Translations under genes and position numbers: made by a program | Notes under the pieces: model-generated | The model's input: only the letters and a program-made list of their open reading frames with translations | Told to the model about the DNA's origin: nothing | The model's database searches: none | Part shown: positions 34,391-43,671 of the stretch, in pieces | How the letters are laid out: every line of letters begins with the position of its first letter | Numbering within the stretch: the first letter of the stretch is position 1 | Assembly (NCBI GenBank): GCA_945865405.1 | Contig: CAMBDS010000004.1 | Coordinates: 142,709 to 206,708 of the forward strand | Source of the DNA: Caldithrix abyssi DSM 13497 | Lineage (GTDB): Bacteria; Electryoneota; AABM5-125-24; Hatepunaeales; Hatepunaeaceae | Direction of reading: 5' to 3' | DNA length: 64,000 nt

Positions 34391-34752
34391 TATCGGGGGT
34401 CGGTCGAGCGGTCGCGTCCGTAACCAAACGGATGAGGAAAGTCCGAACTCAACAGGATATGGTGCCCGTTAACAGCGGGGAAGCCCCTAGCAACTTGTTG
34501 CAGGGGTGAACGGAAAGTGCCACAGAAAAAATACCGTCCCGAATATTCGGGATAAGGGTGAAAAGGCGGTGTAAGAGACCACCGGATTCGTCGGAAGATG
34601 AATCGCACGGCAAACCCCACCTTGAGTAAGATCAAACAGCAGACAGCCTTCCCAAAAGGCTCGAAGTGATCCGCTTCGTTATGCCTGCGGGTAGATCGCA
34701 TAGATGAATGACCGCATAGAACAGAATTCGGCTTATTGATTGATTCCCGATA
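34391..34752 (+). ncRNA. rnpB: RNase P RNA, bacterial type A
   Basis: The catalytic RNA of RNase P, which trims tRNA 5' ends. Conserved segments are present in order: GATGAGGAAAGTCCGAAC near 34431-34449, AAGTGCCACAGAAAA near 34516, GGTAAACCC-like CGGCAAACCCCACC near 34608, and the 3' ATAGATGAATGACCGCATAGA...ACAGAATTCGGCTTAT. The terminal helix P1 can be drawn by pairing TATCGGG at 34391 with CCCGATA at 34746-34752, followed by a T-run, which sets the ends given here to within a few bases. Confidence 0.95.
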
Positions 34753-34824
34753 GTTTTTTATTCAATTTTCCGGTAACCTAACCAAATCCAAGCCTTCGAT
34801 TAGGCTTTTGATCCATAAGAATTT

Positions 34825-36519
34825 ATGAACTCCAAATGGGAGTACTACTCCCCGACTGAATCCGAGACGCTCGGTTCGATGATGCGCGAATTTCACATTC
34901 CCCGCGCAGTTGCTCGCGTCCTTTATAACCGCGGTTTCATCAACCATGACGAAGTCGGGAAATTCCTGAACCCTTCGACGGCTGATCTACACAGCCCATT
35001 CCTTTTAAAGGACATGGACATCGCGGTTGACCGGATCATTCAAGCTCTTCGCGAGCGTGAACCGATTATGATTTATGGTGATTACGATGTCGATGGAATA
35101 ACGTCTGTCTCTTTGCTCTATCTTTTTTTGCGTGACCTTGGTGGCGAAGTTACTTTTTACATTCCCGACCGGGCGGCAGAGGGTTACGGCATTTCTGTTG
35201 GCGGGATAGATGAGGCCCATCGTCGCGGCGCAGGACTGATAATTACTGTCGATTGCGGGATTACCTCAGTCGCGGAAGTCCTCCACGCCAAAAGCATCGG
35301 TATCGATGTGATCGTCTCGGATCACCACGAACCAGGCGAGAAGATCCCCGAAGCATTTGCAGTCGTCAATCCTAAACGACCAGACTGTACCTACCCCTTC
35401 AAAGATCTTGCCGGTGTTGGCGTCGCTTTCAAGCTCGGGCAGGGGATAGTTCAGCGTCTCGATGTCGATCACTCGTTTATCGAAAAATACCTCGACCTTG
35501 TCGCAATAGGAAGCGCTGCCGATATCGTTCCGTTGGTGGGGGAGAATCGCGTCTTCGTCAAGGTAGGTCTTGACCGCCTTAACAAAGACGGTTTGCAGGG
35601 ACTCGTGACCCTGATCGAGACTGCCGGGTTTGAAGTCGGCCACATAGACGTCGGTCATATCGTTTACGGACTTGCACCGAGAATAAATGCGGTTGGTAGG
35701 CTGGGGCACGCTCTTCCGGCTGTCGAACTTCTCATTACGCGCAACCATCTTCAAGCCACCAAAATTGCCGGCGTTTTAGAAGAAGAAAACCGCCGTCGTA
35801 AAGAGATCGACACCAAAACCTTAAACGAAGCCCTCGCCAAGATTGAAACTGAGTACGACTTTGACCGCGATTTGGTTATCGTACTTTCGCAAAATGACTG
35901 GCATCCCGGAGTCATCGGTATTGTCGCGTCACGGATAATCGAGAAATTTTTCAGACCGACCGTTATGATTACGGTTGACGGCGACATTGGTAAAGGCTCC
36001 TGCCGCAGTATTCCCAACTTTGATCTGCACTCGGCACTAAAATCGTGTTCAGACCTTTTCCTTCAGTTTGGCGGCCATAAATACGCTGCCGGTTTGACTA
36101 TAAAGGCAGAGAACATCCCGGAATTTCGTCGTCGCTTTAACGAAGTTGCCAAAGAAATGCTAACCGCCGATGACTTGATTCCCAAGGTGAAAATCGATGA
36201 CGATCTCACCTTCGAAGAGATCAACACCGATCTGATAAGAATGCTTGGGTTACTGGCTCCATTCGGGCCACGCAATAGCCGTCCAAGCTTTGTGAGCTAC
36301 AACGCTCAACTCGCCGGACCTCCGCGCATCGTCGGCAACAATCACCTCAAATTGCGTGTTAAGCAAAACGGTACAGTGATCGACGCGATTGCCTTTAATA
36401 GGGGAGTGGAAGCGGCGGGAATAAACGCACGGGGTGAGGTCGATATTGTCTATAACATCGAAGAAAATACTTACCTCGATAGAACCCGTATTCAATTAAA
36501 GATAAAAGATCTACACTAA
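34825..36519 (+). CDS. recJ: Single-stranded-DNA-specific exonuclease RecJ
   Basis: 564 residues. DHH-superfamily 5'-3' exonuclease acting in recombination and repair. Motif I GDYDVDG at 85-91, motif II ITVDCGIT, motif III VSDHHEPGE and LAGVGVAFKLGQ; the DHHA1 domain shows PRINAVGRLG and the C-terminal part RSIPNFDLHSALKSC..FLQFGGHKYAAGLTI, with an OB domain at the end. The length is typical. ATG start. It lies 72 bases after the RNase P RNA. Confidence 0.95.
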   Translation: MNSKWEYYSPTESETLGSMMREFHIPRAVARVLYNRGFINHDEVGKFLNPSTADLHSPFLLKDMDIAVDRIIQALREREPIMIYGDYDVDGITSVSLLYLFLRDLGGEVTFYIPDRAAEGYGISVGGIDEAHRRGAGLIITVDCGITSVAEVLHAKSIGIDVIVSDHHEPGEKIPEAFAVVNPKRPDCTYPFKDLAGVGVAFKLGQGIVQRLDVDHSFIEKYLDLVAIGSAADIVPLVGENRVFVKVGLDRLNKDGLQGLVTLIETAGFEVGHIDVGHIVYGLAPRINAVGRLGHALPAVELLITRNHLQATKIAGVLEEENRRRKEIDTKTLNEALAKIETEYDFDRDLVIVLSQNDWHPGVIGIVASRIIEKFFRPTVMITVDGDIGKGSCRSIPNFDLHSALKSCSDLFLQFGGHKYAAGLTIKAENIPEFRRRFNEVAKEMLTADDLIPKVKIDDDLTFEEINTDLIRMLGLLAPFGPRNSRPSFVSYNAQLAGPPRIVGNNHLKLRVKQNGTVIDAIAFNRGVEAAGINARGEVDIVYNIEENTYLDRTRIQLKIKDLH

Positions 36520-36603
36520 TCATTATGGTTTTTGGGAATTTACCTATTCAATTTTCTTATTATCTGATTTGTCAATAATTAATTAACCCAAGGAGACCGC
36601 CCT

Positions 36604-37659
36604 ATGGCCGACGTCGGTATAGTCGGTTACGGTTCCTACATACCCCGCTACCGAATCAAGCTTGAGTCGATAGCCGCAGTCTGGGGAGCTGACGCCGAGA
36701 ATTACAAAAGGGGACTTCAACTCTATGAAAAGAGTGTCCCCGGCCATGATCAGGATACTATTACAATGTCGGTAGAGGCAGCGCGACGGGCAATCAAGCG
36801 CGCTGGAATTACTGGCTCGCAGATCGGTGCCGCCTATGTAGGCTCCGAGTCGCATCCCTACGCCGTAAAGCCAACCGGGACAGTCGTCGCAGAAGCTCTC
36901 GGCGCAACACCTGAATGCCACACAGCTGACTTCGAATTTGCTTGCAAGGCGGGTACGGAAGCGATGTACGTCTGCTATTCGCAAGTAAAGGCCGGCGTAA
37001 TCGAGTACGGTCTCGGCGTTGGAGCCGATACCTCACAAGGCGCCCCCGGCGACGCTCTCGAATATTCTGCATCTGCCGGTGCAGCTGCGTTTATTTTCGG
37101 GACCAAGAACATCCTTGCAACCGTCGATCACACCTACGCCTATATGACTGACACGCCCGATTTCTGGAGGCGTGAACATCAGTACTATCCGCAACATGGT
37201 GGACGTTATACTGGCGATCCCGCTTACTTCAAGCACACCCTTGGAGCAGCAAACGGAATCCTTGAGAAGTCTGGCATGAAGCCTGAAGACTTTGACTACG
37301 CAGTGTTCCATCAGCCAAACGGCAAATTCCCGATGGAAGCCGCCAAACGTCTCGGCTTTCCACGCGAAAAGTGCATGACCGGCTGGTTGACGCCGTGGCT
37401 CGGCAACACTTATTCCGGTGCGTCACCTATCGGTTTAACGGCGATCCTCGATGTTGCCAAACCGGGTGACCGCATTTTGATGGTCTCGTTTGGTTCCGGT
37501 GCCGGTTCGGACGCCTTTATTTATACCGTTAAGGAACCTATCCTTAAGGTGCAGGGCATTGCTCCGAAGACCCGAGTCCAGCTTGACGAAAACAAATTCT
37601 ACCTCGACTACGGCCGCTACGCCAAGTTCCGCGGCAAGATCATCCGCAACGAAGGATAA
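36604..37659 (+). CDS. Hydroxymethylglutaryl-CoA synthase, archaeal type
   Basis: 351 residues, the length of archaeal HMG-CoA synthases and shorter than the eukaryotic type. It condenses acetyl-CoA with acetoacetyl-CoA to HMG-CoA. Catalytic set visible: Glu82 in YVGSESHPYAVKPT, nucleophile Cys114 in EFACKAGTEAM and His236 in FHQPNGKFP; the region NTYSGASPIGL is also conserved. AAGGAGA precedes the ATG. The next genes are a thiolase and a DUF35 protein, the same trio that forms the acetoacetyl-CoA thiolase/HMG-CoA synthase complex in archaea, which channels acetoacetyl-CoA. In this bacterium it could feed a mevalonate route or leucine-related metabolism encoded downstream. Confidence 0.92.
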   Translation: MADVGIVGYGSYIPRYRIKLESIAAVWGADAENYKRGLQLYEKSVPGHDQDTITMSVEAARRAIKRAGITGSQIGAAYVGSESHPYAVKPTGTVVAEALGATPECHTADFEFACKAGTEAMYVCYSQVKAGVIEYGLGVGADTSQGAPGDALEYSASAGAAAFIFGTKNILATVDHTYAYMTDTPDFWRREHQYYPQHGGRYTGDPAYFKHTLGAANGILEKSGMKPEDFDYAVFHQPNGKFPMEAAKRLGFPREKCMTGWLTPWLGNTYSGASPIGLTAILDVAKPGDRILMVSFGSGAGSDAFIYTVKEPILKVQGIAPKTRVQLDENKFYLDYGRYAKFRGKIIRNEG

Positions 37660-37668
37660 GGAGAAAAT

Positions 37669-38832
37669 ATGCGTGATGTCGCAGTTATAGGCGTCGGTTT
37701 GCAGAAATGGGGAGAACGGTGGGACCGTTCGTTGCGTGACCTCTATTGTGAGGCCGCCCAAAACGCTATCGATGACGCCGGAGTCGATCATATCGACTCA
37801 ATGTATATCGGGTGCATGTCAAGCGGTCTTTTTGCCGCACAAGAGCACCTCGCTTCGCTTATGGCAGATTACCTTGGTGTGACCCCGTGCCCCGCTACTC
37901 GGGTTGAGTCAGCCTGCGCTTCGGGCGGTCTTGCCATGCGTCTTGGATGGATGGAGATCGCTTCAGGAGTTTCCGATATCGTACTCGTTGGCGGTGTTGA
38001 AAAAATGACCGACGTAAATGGTGATGAAGCCACTTTTGCGCTTGCCACTGCTGCCGATACAGAGTGGGAAGGCTATCAGGGCGTCACTTTCCCCGCGCTT
38101 TACGCCATGATGGCGCGTGCTCACATGGAAAAATACGGCACGACTATCGAGCAACTTTCCCATGTTTCCGTTAAGAATCACGCGAACGGAGCGCTCAATC
38201 CAGATGCTCAGTATCCGTTCCCGGTGACTTTGGAAACGGTGATGAACTCGACGATGGTCTCCGATCCATTGAGGTTATTGCATTGTTCACCGATCACTGA
38301 TGGCGGCGCAGCTGTTATCCTTGTCCCGGCTGAACTTGCCCGCACTAAGTACAAGAAAAGACCGTTGGTGACTGTGATCGGCTCCGGTCACGCCACCGAT
38401 ACTCTTGCGCTCCACTCGCGAGCCGATTTCACGACGATCAAAGCGACCGAAGTTGCTGCTCAGCGTGCGTATAAAATGGCAGGTATCGGCCCCAAAGAGA
38501 TCGACTTTGCCGAAGTCCACGATTGTTTCGCTATCGCCGAAATCATGGTTACCGAGGCTCTCGGATTCTTTGAAAAAGGCAATGGTGGACCTGCTGCCGA
38601 GCGCGGTGAAACAGCCTTGACCGGTTCCAAGCCGATCAACACTTCCGGCGGATTAAAGTCCAAGGGACACCCTGTTGGTGCGACCGGCGTAGCTCAGATC
38701 ATCGAAGTTTCACGTCAGTTGTGGGGTGAGGCTGGCAAGCGCCAGTTAAAGAACCCTCGCCGCGGCTTGACACAAAACATGGGTGGTTCAGGCGGTTCGA
38801 CCTTGATCCACATTCTGGAAAGGAAAGACTAA
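37669..38832 (+). CDS. Thiolase (archaeal-type acetoacetyl-CoA thiolase of the HMG-CoA synthase complex)
   Basis: 387 residues of the SCP2-like/archaeal thiolase group. The nucleophile is Cys83 in [13 protein letters not shown]; the second-half motifs are [18 protein letters not shown] and [21 protein letters not shown] with the catalytic His. The usual C-terminal Cys-Gly motif is replaced by [14 protein letters not shown], as is normal for this group. Ten bases separate it from the HMG-CoA synthase and two from the DUF35 gene. It probably makes acetoacetyl-CoA from two acetyl-CoA and hands it to HMG-CoA synthase. Confidence 0.9.
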   Translation: MRDVAVIGVGLQKWGERWDRSLRDLYCEAAQNAIDDAGVDHIDSMYIGCMSSGLFAAQEHLASLMADYLGVTPCPATRVESACASGGLAMRLGWMEIASGVSDIVLVGGVEKMTDVNGDEATFALATAADTEWEGYQGVTFPALYAMMARAHMEKYGTTIEQLSHVSVKNHANGALNPDAQYPFPVTLETVMNSTMVSDPLRLLHCSPITDGGAAVILVPAELARTKYKKRPLVTVIGSGHATDTLALHSRADFTTIKATEVAAQRAYKMAGIGPKEIDFAEVHDCFAIAEIMVTEALGFFEKGNGGPAAERGETALTGSKPINTSGGLKSKGHPVGATGVAQIIEVSRQLWGEAGKRQLKNPRRGLTQNMGGSGGSTLIHILERKD

Positions 38833-38834
38833 TT

Positions 38835-39221
38835 ATGAAAATTAGATCACCTCGTTATGCGCGTGAAATACCCCAACGCTATCGTTATGAGGCTGCCAAG
38901 ACCAAATCTGGCAAGATTTTCTTCCCGCCAAGATTGGTTTATCCAGGTGGCGAGACAGCAACTAAGCATATCCTTGCTCAAACGGGTAAGGTTCTCACCT
39001 GGACAATTCAAAGCACCGGCCCTGCCGAGTATGCTGACATGACTCCATATGCAATGGCAATTGTGGAGCTTGACGACGGCGCAAGAATCACCTCGATGCT
39101 GGTTGATGTCGAGCATTCGACTGTAAAGACCGGCATGCGCGTTAGGATTGAGTTCCGCAAGATTCGCAGTGAGGGTCACGAAGGTTTGCTCTGCTACGGC
39201 TACAAGGTCGTCCCAGAGTAA
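38835..39221 (+). CDS. DUF35 OB-fold protein lacking its zinc-ribbon cysteines
   Basis: 128 residues. The family normally has an N-terminal rubredoxin-like zinc ribbon (CxxCG...PPR..CPxCG) and an OB fold. Here the ribbon frame is still recognisable (AKTKSGKIFFPPRLVYPGGET), but the four ligand positions read Lys22, Ser25, Tyr36 and Gly39; the only cysteine is Cys120. The OB fold (TWTIQSTGPAEYADMTPYAMAIVEL...MRVRIEFRKI) looks intact. In archaea the DUF35 subunit joins thiolase and HMG-CoA synthase and shares a CoA site. A structural role without zinc is inferred. Confidence 0.85.
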   Translation: MKIRSPRYAREIPQRYRYEAAKTKSGKIFFPPRLVYPGGETATKHILAQTGKVLTWTIQSTGPAEYADMTPYAMAIVELDDGARITSMLVDVEHSTVKTGMRVRIEFRKIRSEGHEGLLCYGYKVVPE

Positions 39222-39255
39222 CATTAGCTTGGGACATCCGTCCCGTTTGTCACCA

Positions 39256-39296
39256 AAGAAGTGCCGCTCAATCCTTGTGAATGGGCGGCACTTCTT
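39256..39296 (+). terminator. Long perfect hairpin after the HMG-CoA synthase trio
   Basis: AAGAAGTGCCGC (39256-39267) pairs perfectly with GCGGCACTTCTT (39285-39296) and the stem can extend by three more pairs (one G-T) around an 11-base loop. No proper T-run follows (GCATTTTGC), so it may be a bidirectional or factor-assisted terminator or an mRNA-stabilising hairpin. It marks the end of the 36.6-39.2 kb transcript. Confidence 0.6.
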
Positions 39297-39391
39297 GCAT
39301 TTTGCGGTGATGGTGGTATATTGAATGGTTGAAGATTATCCCGCTTTATCGACAAAGTTCTTATTCTAAAAATAGTGATATTTCGAGTTAG

Positions 39392-40966
39392 ATGACAGCC
39401 GAGCGTAAATTCTTACTTATTGATATTGTTACCCTTGTGATCTGCGCGGTTGCGGTGATATTTGTTCAGATTAGAGGTATCGAAATTCCGCAGGAAGATG
39501 CGGCGATGTTGTTGCGCTATTCCGAGCATTTTGCGGAGGGAGAAGGGATTGTTTGGAACATCGGCGAACACCCGGTCGATGGTGCGACTGATTTCCTCTT
39601 TATGATTATGGTAGGCTTACTTGCAAAAACAGGATTCACAGTTCAGGTTGCAGCAAGAGTATTGACGCTAATTTGCCATTTCATAACTGTTGTTGCAGTA
39701 TATTTGTTCTTAAGATATTGGCGTGTTTCCAGGAATGTTGCCTCACTCGCAAGTGCATTGATTATCGTTGGCCCAGCTCGCTACTACGTTGCCGCATATT
39801 TTGGAACTACTACATTTGCTCTTTTCGGCTTGCTCGCATGGGGTGTCCTTTTAACGATGATAATTGAAGACGATACCCGATGGCATCATATTTTCAGCAT
39901 TCTCTGCTTAATAGTCGGTCTCATCCGACCTGAAGGAACCTTTCTCGCCTTGTTCATGACCTTGGCGTTAATCTATAATTTGGGCTTGAAAAAAGCTAAA
40001 CCAGTTTTAACCAGTATGTTGATAATCTTGGGGCTGGTTGGAGGGAGTTACTTGATTTGGCGGAAAGTTTACTTTGGATATTTTCTGCCAAACCCATTTT
40101 TCATAAAAGGCGGATTTGAATTTGAAAATTTAACTGCATCGGTTGTCAGAACGGCTTGCCTGACGTTTCCATTAATAGCCGCAACTCCCATTCTGTTGTG
40201 GTTTAAGAAGACTCGAAGTCAGACAATTATTCTCCTTTTTCCGGTTATTGGTTTTACAGTTATTTTTGCTTTTATGTCAAATCAAATGAATTTTGTCTCA
40301 CGTTTTCAGTACATTTTATTGCCCATAACCGTAGTTTCTATGTCATTAATCGTCTGGACATTGAAGGACGAAATTTCAGTTTCTATAAGTAAAAGGTTTG
40401 CAAGTCCCCTCTTTTCGATCTCAGTTTCTTCCTGGATACTTATCTTTTTTGCATGTTGGTATGGATACTTTTTCTCATACAAGTTCACTCACGACAGCAC
40501 TTATGATGTCGGAAAAATGCTCTCAAAATACAATAATGGTAATTATACTCTGGCAACAACTGAAGCCGGTCTGATCTCACTATATTCAGGCTGGAAATCA
40601 ATCGATGCCTATGGTCTGAACGATCAATGGATTGCGCATAATGGGGGTATCGATGAGGGCTACCTTGACCGCTATAAACCACAGGTAATCCTGATGCATG
40701 GTTCCTATCGACCGTTAGATGATTGGAGTTTTCAAGGTGACGACCCTTGGCCATCAATGTTGAAAGTCCTTCAAAAGTATGCAATAGACAATAATTACAC
40801 ACTTGCCGCGGCTCATGGAATATCACCTCAATCCGTTCATTATTATTATGTCCGAAACGACTTTCCGGAGTCAGAAAAAATAATTACTAAAATACAAAAT
40901 ATGCAATACTTTAAACTTGGTGAAATGAAACCTTCAATCAATTTCGCCTTACTTCAACATCATTGA
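39392..40966 (+). CDS. Polytopic membrane glycosyltransferase, GT-C superfamily (AftB/GT39-like)
   Basis: 524 residues with about ten hydrophobic segments up to residue 365 and a C-terminal globular part. The N-terminal loop IPQEDAAMLLRYSEHFAEGEGIVWN followed by VDGATDFLF matches the acidic first periplasmic loop of GT-C enzymes using polyprenyl-linked sugars. YFGYFLPNPFF and, in the C-terminal part, TTEAGLISLYSGWKSIDAYGLND also recur in that group. It would transfer a sugar from a lipid carrier on the outer face of the inner membrane. The gene looks AT-richer than its neighbours and stands alone between a hairpin and the carboxylase gene, possibly acquired. Confidence 0.75.
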   Translation: MTAERKFLLIDIVTLVICAVAVIFVQIRGIEIPQEDAAMLLRYSEHFAEGEGIVWNIGEHPVDGATDFLFMIMVGLLAKTGFTVQVAARVLTLICHFITVVAVYLFLRYWRVSRNVASLASALIIVGPARYYVAAYFGTTTFALFGLLAWGVLLTMIIEDDTRWHHIFSILCLIVGLIRPEGTFLALFMTLALIYNLGLKKAKPVLTSMLIILGLVGGSYLIWRKVYFGYFLPNPFFIKGGFEFENLTASVVRTACLTFPLIAATPILLWFKKTRSQTIILLFPVIGFTVIFAFMSNQMNFVSRFQYILLPITVVSMSLIVWTLKDEISVSISKRFASPLFSISVSSWILIFFACWYGYFFSYKFTHDSTYDVGKMLSKYNNGNYTLATTEAGLISLYSGWKSIDAYGLNDQWIAHNGGIDEGYLDRYKPQVILMHGSYRPLDDWSFQGDDPWPSMLKVLQKYAIDNNYTLAAAHGISPQSVHYYYVRNDFPESEKIITKIQNMQYFKLGEMKPSINFALLQHH

Positions 40967-41021
40967 TTCTTTTCATTATTGTCATTTTCCCTACACCTTA
41001 TTTTAGAAATATCCACTCACT

Positions 41022-42632
41022 TTGAATCGTATCCAATCCAACATCGTCACCTCTTCTCCCGAGTTTGCTACCAACAAGGCCGCTCTTGAGAAGCTTGTAT
41101 CGCAGTTAAAGGATCGCCTCGATCAGGTTAAGCAGGGCGGACCGGCAGCGCAAGTTGAGCGCCACAAAGCTCGCGGCAAACTGACTGCCCGTGAGCGCAT
41201 CGAGGGCCTTTGTGATCCCGACACACCCTTCCTTGAGCTGAATTCTCTTGCGGCATGGGATCTCTATAAGAATGAAGCTCCCGGAGCTGGTGTTGTCACC
41301 GGCGTTGGGGTCGTTCACGGCAGGGAAGTCATCATCGTTGCCAACGATGCCACCGTCAAAGGTGGAACCTACTTTCCGATGACAATTGCTCGCCACATCC
41401 GTGCGCAGGAAATTGCAATCGAGAATAATCTCCCTTGCGTCTATCTGGTCGATTCAGGTGGTATTTTCCTTCCGGAGCAAGCTGGTACTTTCCCGGACAA
41501 AGAGCACTTCGGGCGAATCTTTTATAATCAAGCTCGCCTCTCAGCTGAGGGCATCCCCCAGATATCAGCCGTTATGGGGTCGTGCACGGCGGGCGGAGCA
41601 TACGTCCCGGCAATGTCCGACGAGACGGTGATCGTTCGTAATCAGGGAACCATCTTCATCGGCGGTCCACCCCTCGTCAAGGCTGCCACTGGAGCTGAAG
41701 TAACACCTGAGGAATTGGGTGGAGCTGATGTTCATTGCCGCATTTCCGGAGTCAGCGACTATTATGCTCAGAACGATGCAGACGCACTGCGCCAACTTCG
41801 CAACATCGTCGAAAACTTCAATCGCGGTCCCAAATTCCAGCTTGCCCGTGAAGCATCCGAAGACCCTTACTACGACCCGAAAGAGCTTTACGGAGTCATA
41901 CCTGCGGATATCCGCAAGCCTTATGAAGTCCGCGAGGTTATCGCCCGGATTGTCGATGGCAGTCGTTTTTCGGAATTTAAGGAACTTCACGCCACGACTT
42001 TGGTGACCGGCTTTGCTCGCATGATGGGTTATCCGGTAGGAATTGTCGCCAATAACGGCGTGCTGTTTGGGGAGTCTGCCCGCAAAGGTGCTCACTTTGT
42101 TGAACTGTGTTCGATGCGGAAAATTCCGCTGATCTTCCTCCAGAACATCACCGGCTTCATTGTTGGTAAGGAGTATGAGCATGCTGGTATCGCCCGTGAC
42201 GGTGCCAAGATGGTGCATGCCGTTGCGAATGCCCAAGTCCCCCGCTTTACGGTAATGATCGGCGGGTCGTATGGCGCTGGCAACTACGCCATGTGCGGCA
42301 GGGGTTATTTGCCACGACTACTCTGGATGTGGCCTAACTCTCGTATCTCTGTTATGGGCGGCGAGCAAGCTGCGGGAGTACTACTTCAAGTCAAAATGGA
42401 ACAGATGGCTGCACAAGGTCTTCCGCCAATGTCGCCTGAGGAGCAGGTAGCCTTCAAACAGCCGACTCTTGACAAATACGAGCACGAAGGCAGCCCTTAC
42501 TACGCGACAGCGCGACTTTGGGATGACGGCATCCTCGATCCGGTCGATACTCGGACGGCGCTTGGGCTTGCTATCGCCATGTCGCTTAATAAGCCAATTC
42601 CTGATTATAAGATGGGAATTTTCAGGATGTAG
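41022..42632 (+). CDS. liuB: Methylcrotonyl-CoA carboxylase, carboxyltransferase (beta) subunit
   Basis: 536 residues. It transfers CO2 from carboxybiotin to 3-methylcrotonyl-CoA, giving 3-methylglutaconyl-CoA in leucine breakdown. Family features: [101 protein letters not shown] and [26 protein letters not shown]. The [15 protein letters not shown] and [14 protein letters not shown] motifs favour methylcrotonyl- over propionyl-CoA carboxylase. TTG start. The matching alpha-chain genes lie 5 kb downstream (47.7-49.8 kb), with the hydratase in between. Confidence 0.92.
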   Translation: MNRIQSNIVTSSPEFATNKAALEKLVSQLKDRLDQVKQGGPAAQVERHKARGKLTARERIEGLCDPDTPFLELNSLAAWDLYKNEAPGAGVVTGVGVVHGREVIIVANDATVKGGTYFPMTIARHIRAQEIAIENNLPCVYLVDSGGIFLPEQAGTFPDKEHFGRIFYNQARLSAEGIPQISAVMGSCTAGGAYVPAMSDETVIVRNQGTIFIGGPPLVKAATGAEVTPEELGGADVHCRISGVSDYYAQNDADALRQLRNIVENFNRGPKFQLAREASEDPYYDPKELYGVIPADIRKPYEVREVIARIVDGSRFSEFKELHATTLVTGFARMMGYPVGIVANNGVLFGESARKGAHFVELCSMRKIPLIFLQNITGFIVGKEYEHAGIARDGAKMVHAVANAQVPRFTVMIGGSYGAGNYAMCGRGYLPRLLWMWPNSRISVMGGEQAAGVLLQVKMEQMAAQGLPPMSPEEQVAFKQPTLDKYEHEGSPYYATARLWDDGILDPVDTRTALGLAIAMSLNKPIPDYKMGIFRM

Positions 42633-42644
42633 AATGGGCTCCAT

Positions 42645-43208
42645 ATGACAATAAAATCTTTGACACCAGACACTTGGCCCGACTTCGAGGCCCTTTTCGG
42701 CGCCAAAGGTGCTTGCGGAGGCTGCTGGTGTATGTACCCCCGTCTATCCGCCAAAGAAGATCAGGCAAGCAGGGGAGAGGTCAATAAGCAGAAAATGCGT
42801 ACTTTGGTTGAGTCTGGCGAGAAGCCGGGCCTGATCGCTTTCGAGGATGATACACCTATCGGCTGGATAAGTTTTGGCCCTCGCGAAATATTTCCTCGCC
42901 TGAATGGATCGAAGATCCTCGCTCCTATCGATGATCAACCTGTCTGGTCGATAGTTTGTCTCTTCATTGCCAAAGACTTTCGACGTCAGGGAGTCTCGGT
43001 TGAGCTACTTAAGGCTGCCGGAGTATATGCCAGAGGGCAGCGTGCTTCAATACTGGAAGGCTATCCAACCGACCCTGCCGGCAAGAAACAGCCCGACGCT
43101 TTTGTCTGGACAGGAATCTCTTCGGCTTATCTTCGAGCAGGCTTTATCGAGGTTGCCCGCAGGTCTCCAACACGACCAATCATGCACTTACAATTGGAAA
43201 CGCTATGA
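42645..43208 (+). CDS. GNAT-family N-acetyltransferase
   Basis: 187 residues. The N-terminal GACGGCWCMYPRLSA motif, with three cysteines, is typical of a subgroup of uncharacterised GNATs. The acetyl-CoA-binding region is IVCLFIAKDFRRQGVSVELLKAAGVYARG (RxxGxxxxL motif A), and the C-terminal PDAFVWTGISSAYLRAGFIEVARR completes the fold. The acceptor is unknown. It starts 12 bases after liuB and its end overlaps the next lipoprotein gene by four bases; there is no evident link to leucine breakdown. Confidence 0.8.
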   Translation: MTIKSLTPDTWPDFEALFGAKGACGGCWCMYPRLSAKEDQASRGEVNKQKMRTLVESGEKPGLIAFEDDTPIGWISFGPREIFPRLNGSKILAPIDDQPVWSIVCLFIAKDFRRQGVSVELLKAAGVYARGQRASILEGYPTDPAGKKQPDAFVWTGISSAYLRAGFIEVARRSPTRPIMHLQLETL

Positions 43209-43663
43209 AACATCAAAATGTACTCTTCACGTTCGTTATCTTTATTTTGCTTTCGACTTCTGGATGTAAATCCGGGGCAAAATCAAACGAAATTACCTTC
43301 ACGACTTCAAAACCTGCTCCGCAGAGCTTCGACTCATTTACCTTTGAGTGGGCGCGACCACGCGTTGATCCGGATGTCAGCCTTGAGTTTGAAGTGCCAT
43401 ATCCGAATGGCGGCGTTTTCTACAGCGAGCTAATCCAGCCATTTCCCGCTTGGAACCCCGAGCCGAGCACGAAGACCGAGTTTTCTATCGAGACTACCAA
43501 CAATCCCATTGATCCATTCTTTGGGAAAGACATTTTGGTCAAAATCAGTGTAGATAAAGGCTCGTTGATCTTCACTCCCGATGGGTATTATGCCTTCAAT
43601 TTTTATGCTGGGGAAGGCAAGAACTTGGTCGGAACTATAGTCGCCACAATGGAATCCAAATAG
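43205..43663 (+). CDS. Hypothetical lipoprotein
   Basis: 152 residues: signal sequence VLFTFVIFILLSTSGC with lipobox STSGC and lipidated Cys21, followed by one probable beta-sandwich domain (SFDSFTFEWARPRVDPDVSLEFEVPYPNGGVFYSEL ... GYYAFNFYAGEGKNLVGTIVATME). No known family is recognised. Short overlap with the GNAT gene (ATGA) and only eight bases before the hydratase gene, so it is co-transcribed with the leucine genes. Confidence 0.65.
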   Translation: MKHQNVLFTFVIFILLSTSGCKSGAKSNEITFTTSKPAPQSFDSFTFEWARPRVDPDVSLEFEVPYPNGGVFYSELIQPFPAWNPEPSTKTEFSIETTNNPIDPFFGKDILVKISVDKGSLIFTPDGYYAFNFYAGEGKNLVGTIVATMESK

Positions 43664-43671
43664 TCAATATA

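Noticed and set aside
34390..34701. Open frame of 103 codons on the minus strand
   Set aside because: It is antisense to the RNase P RNA, whose conserved segments are clear.
41565..42236. Long (223 codons) open frame on the minus strand
   Set aside because: Antisense shadow of the conserved carboxyltransferase gene; no recognisable motifs.
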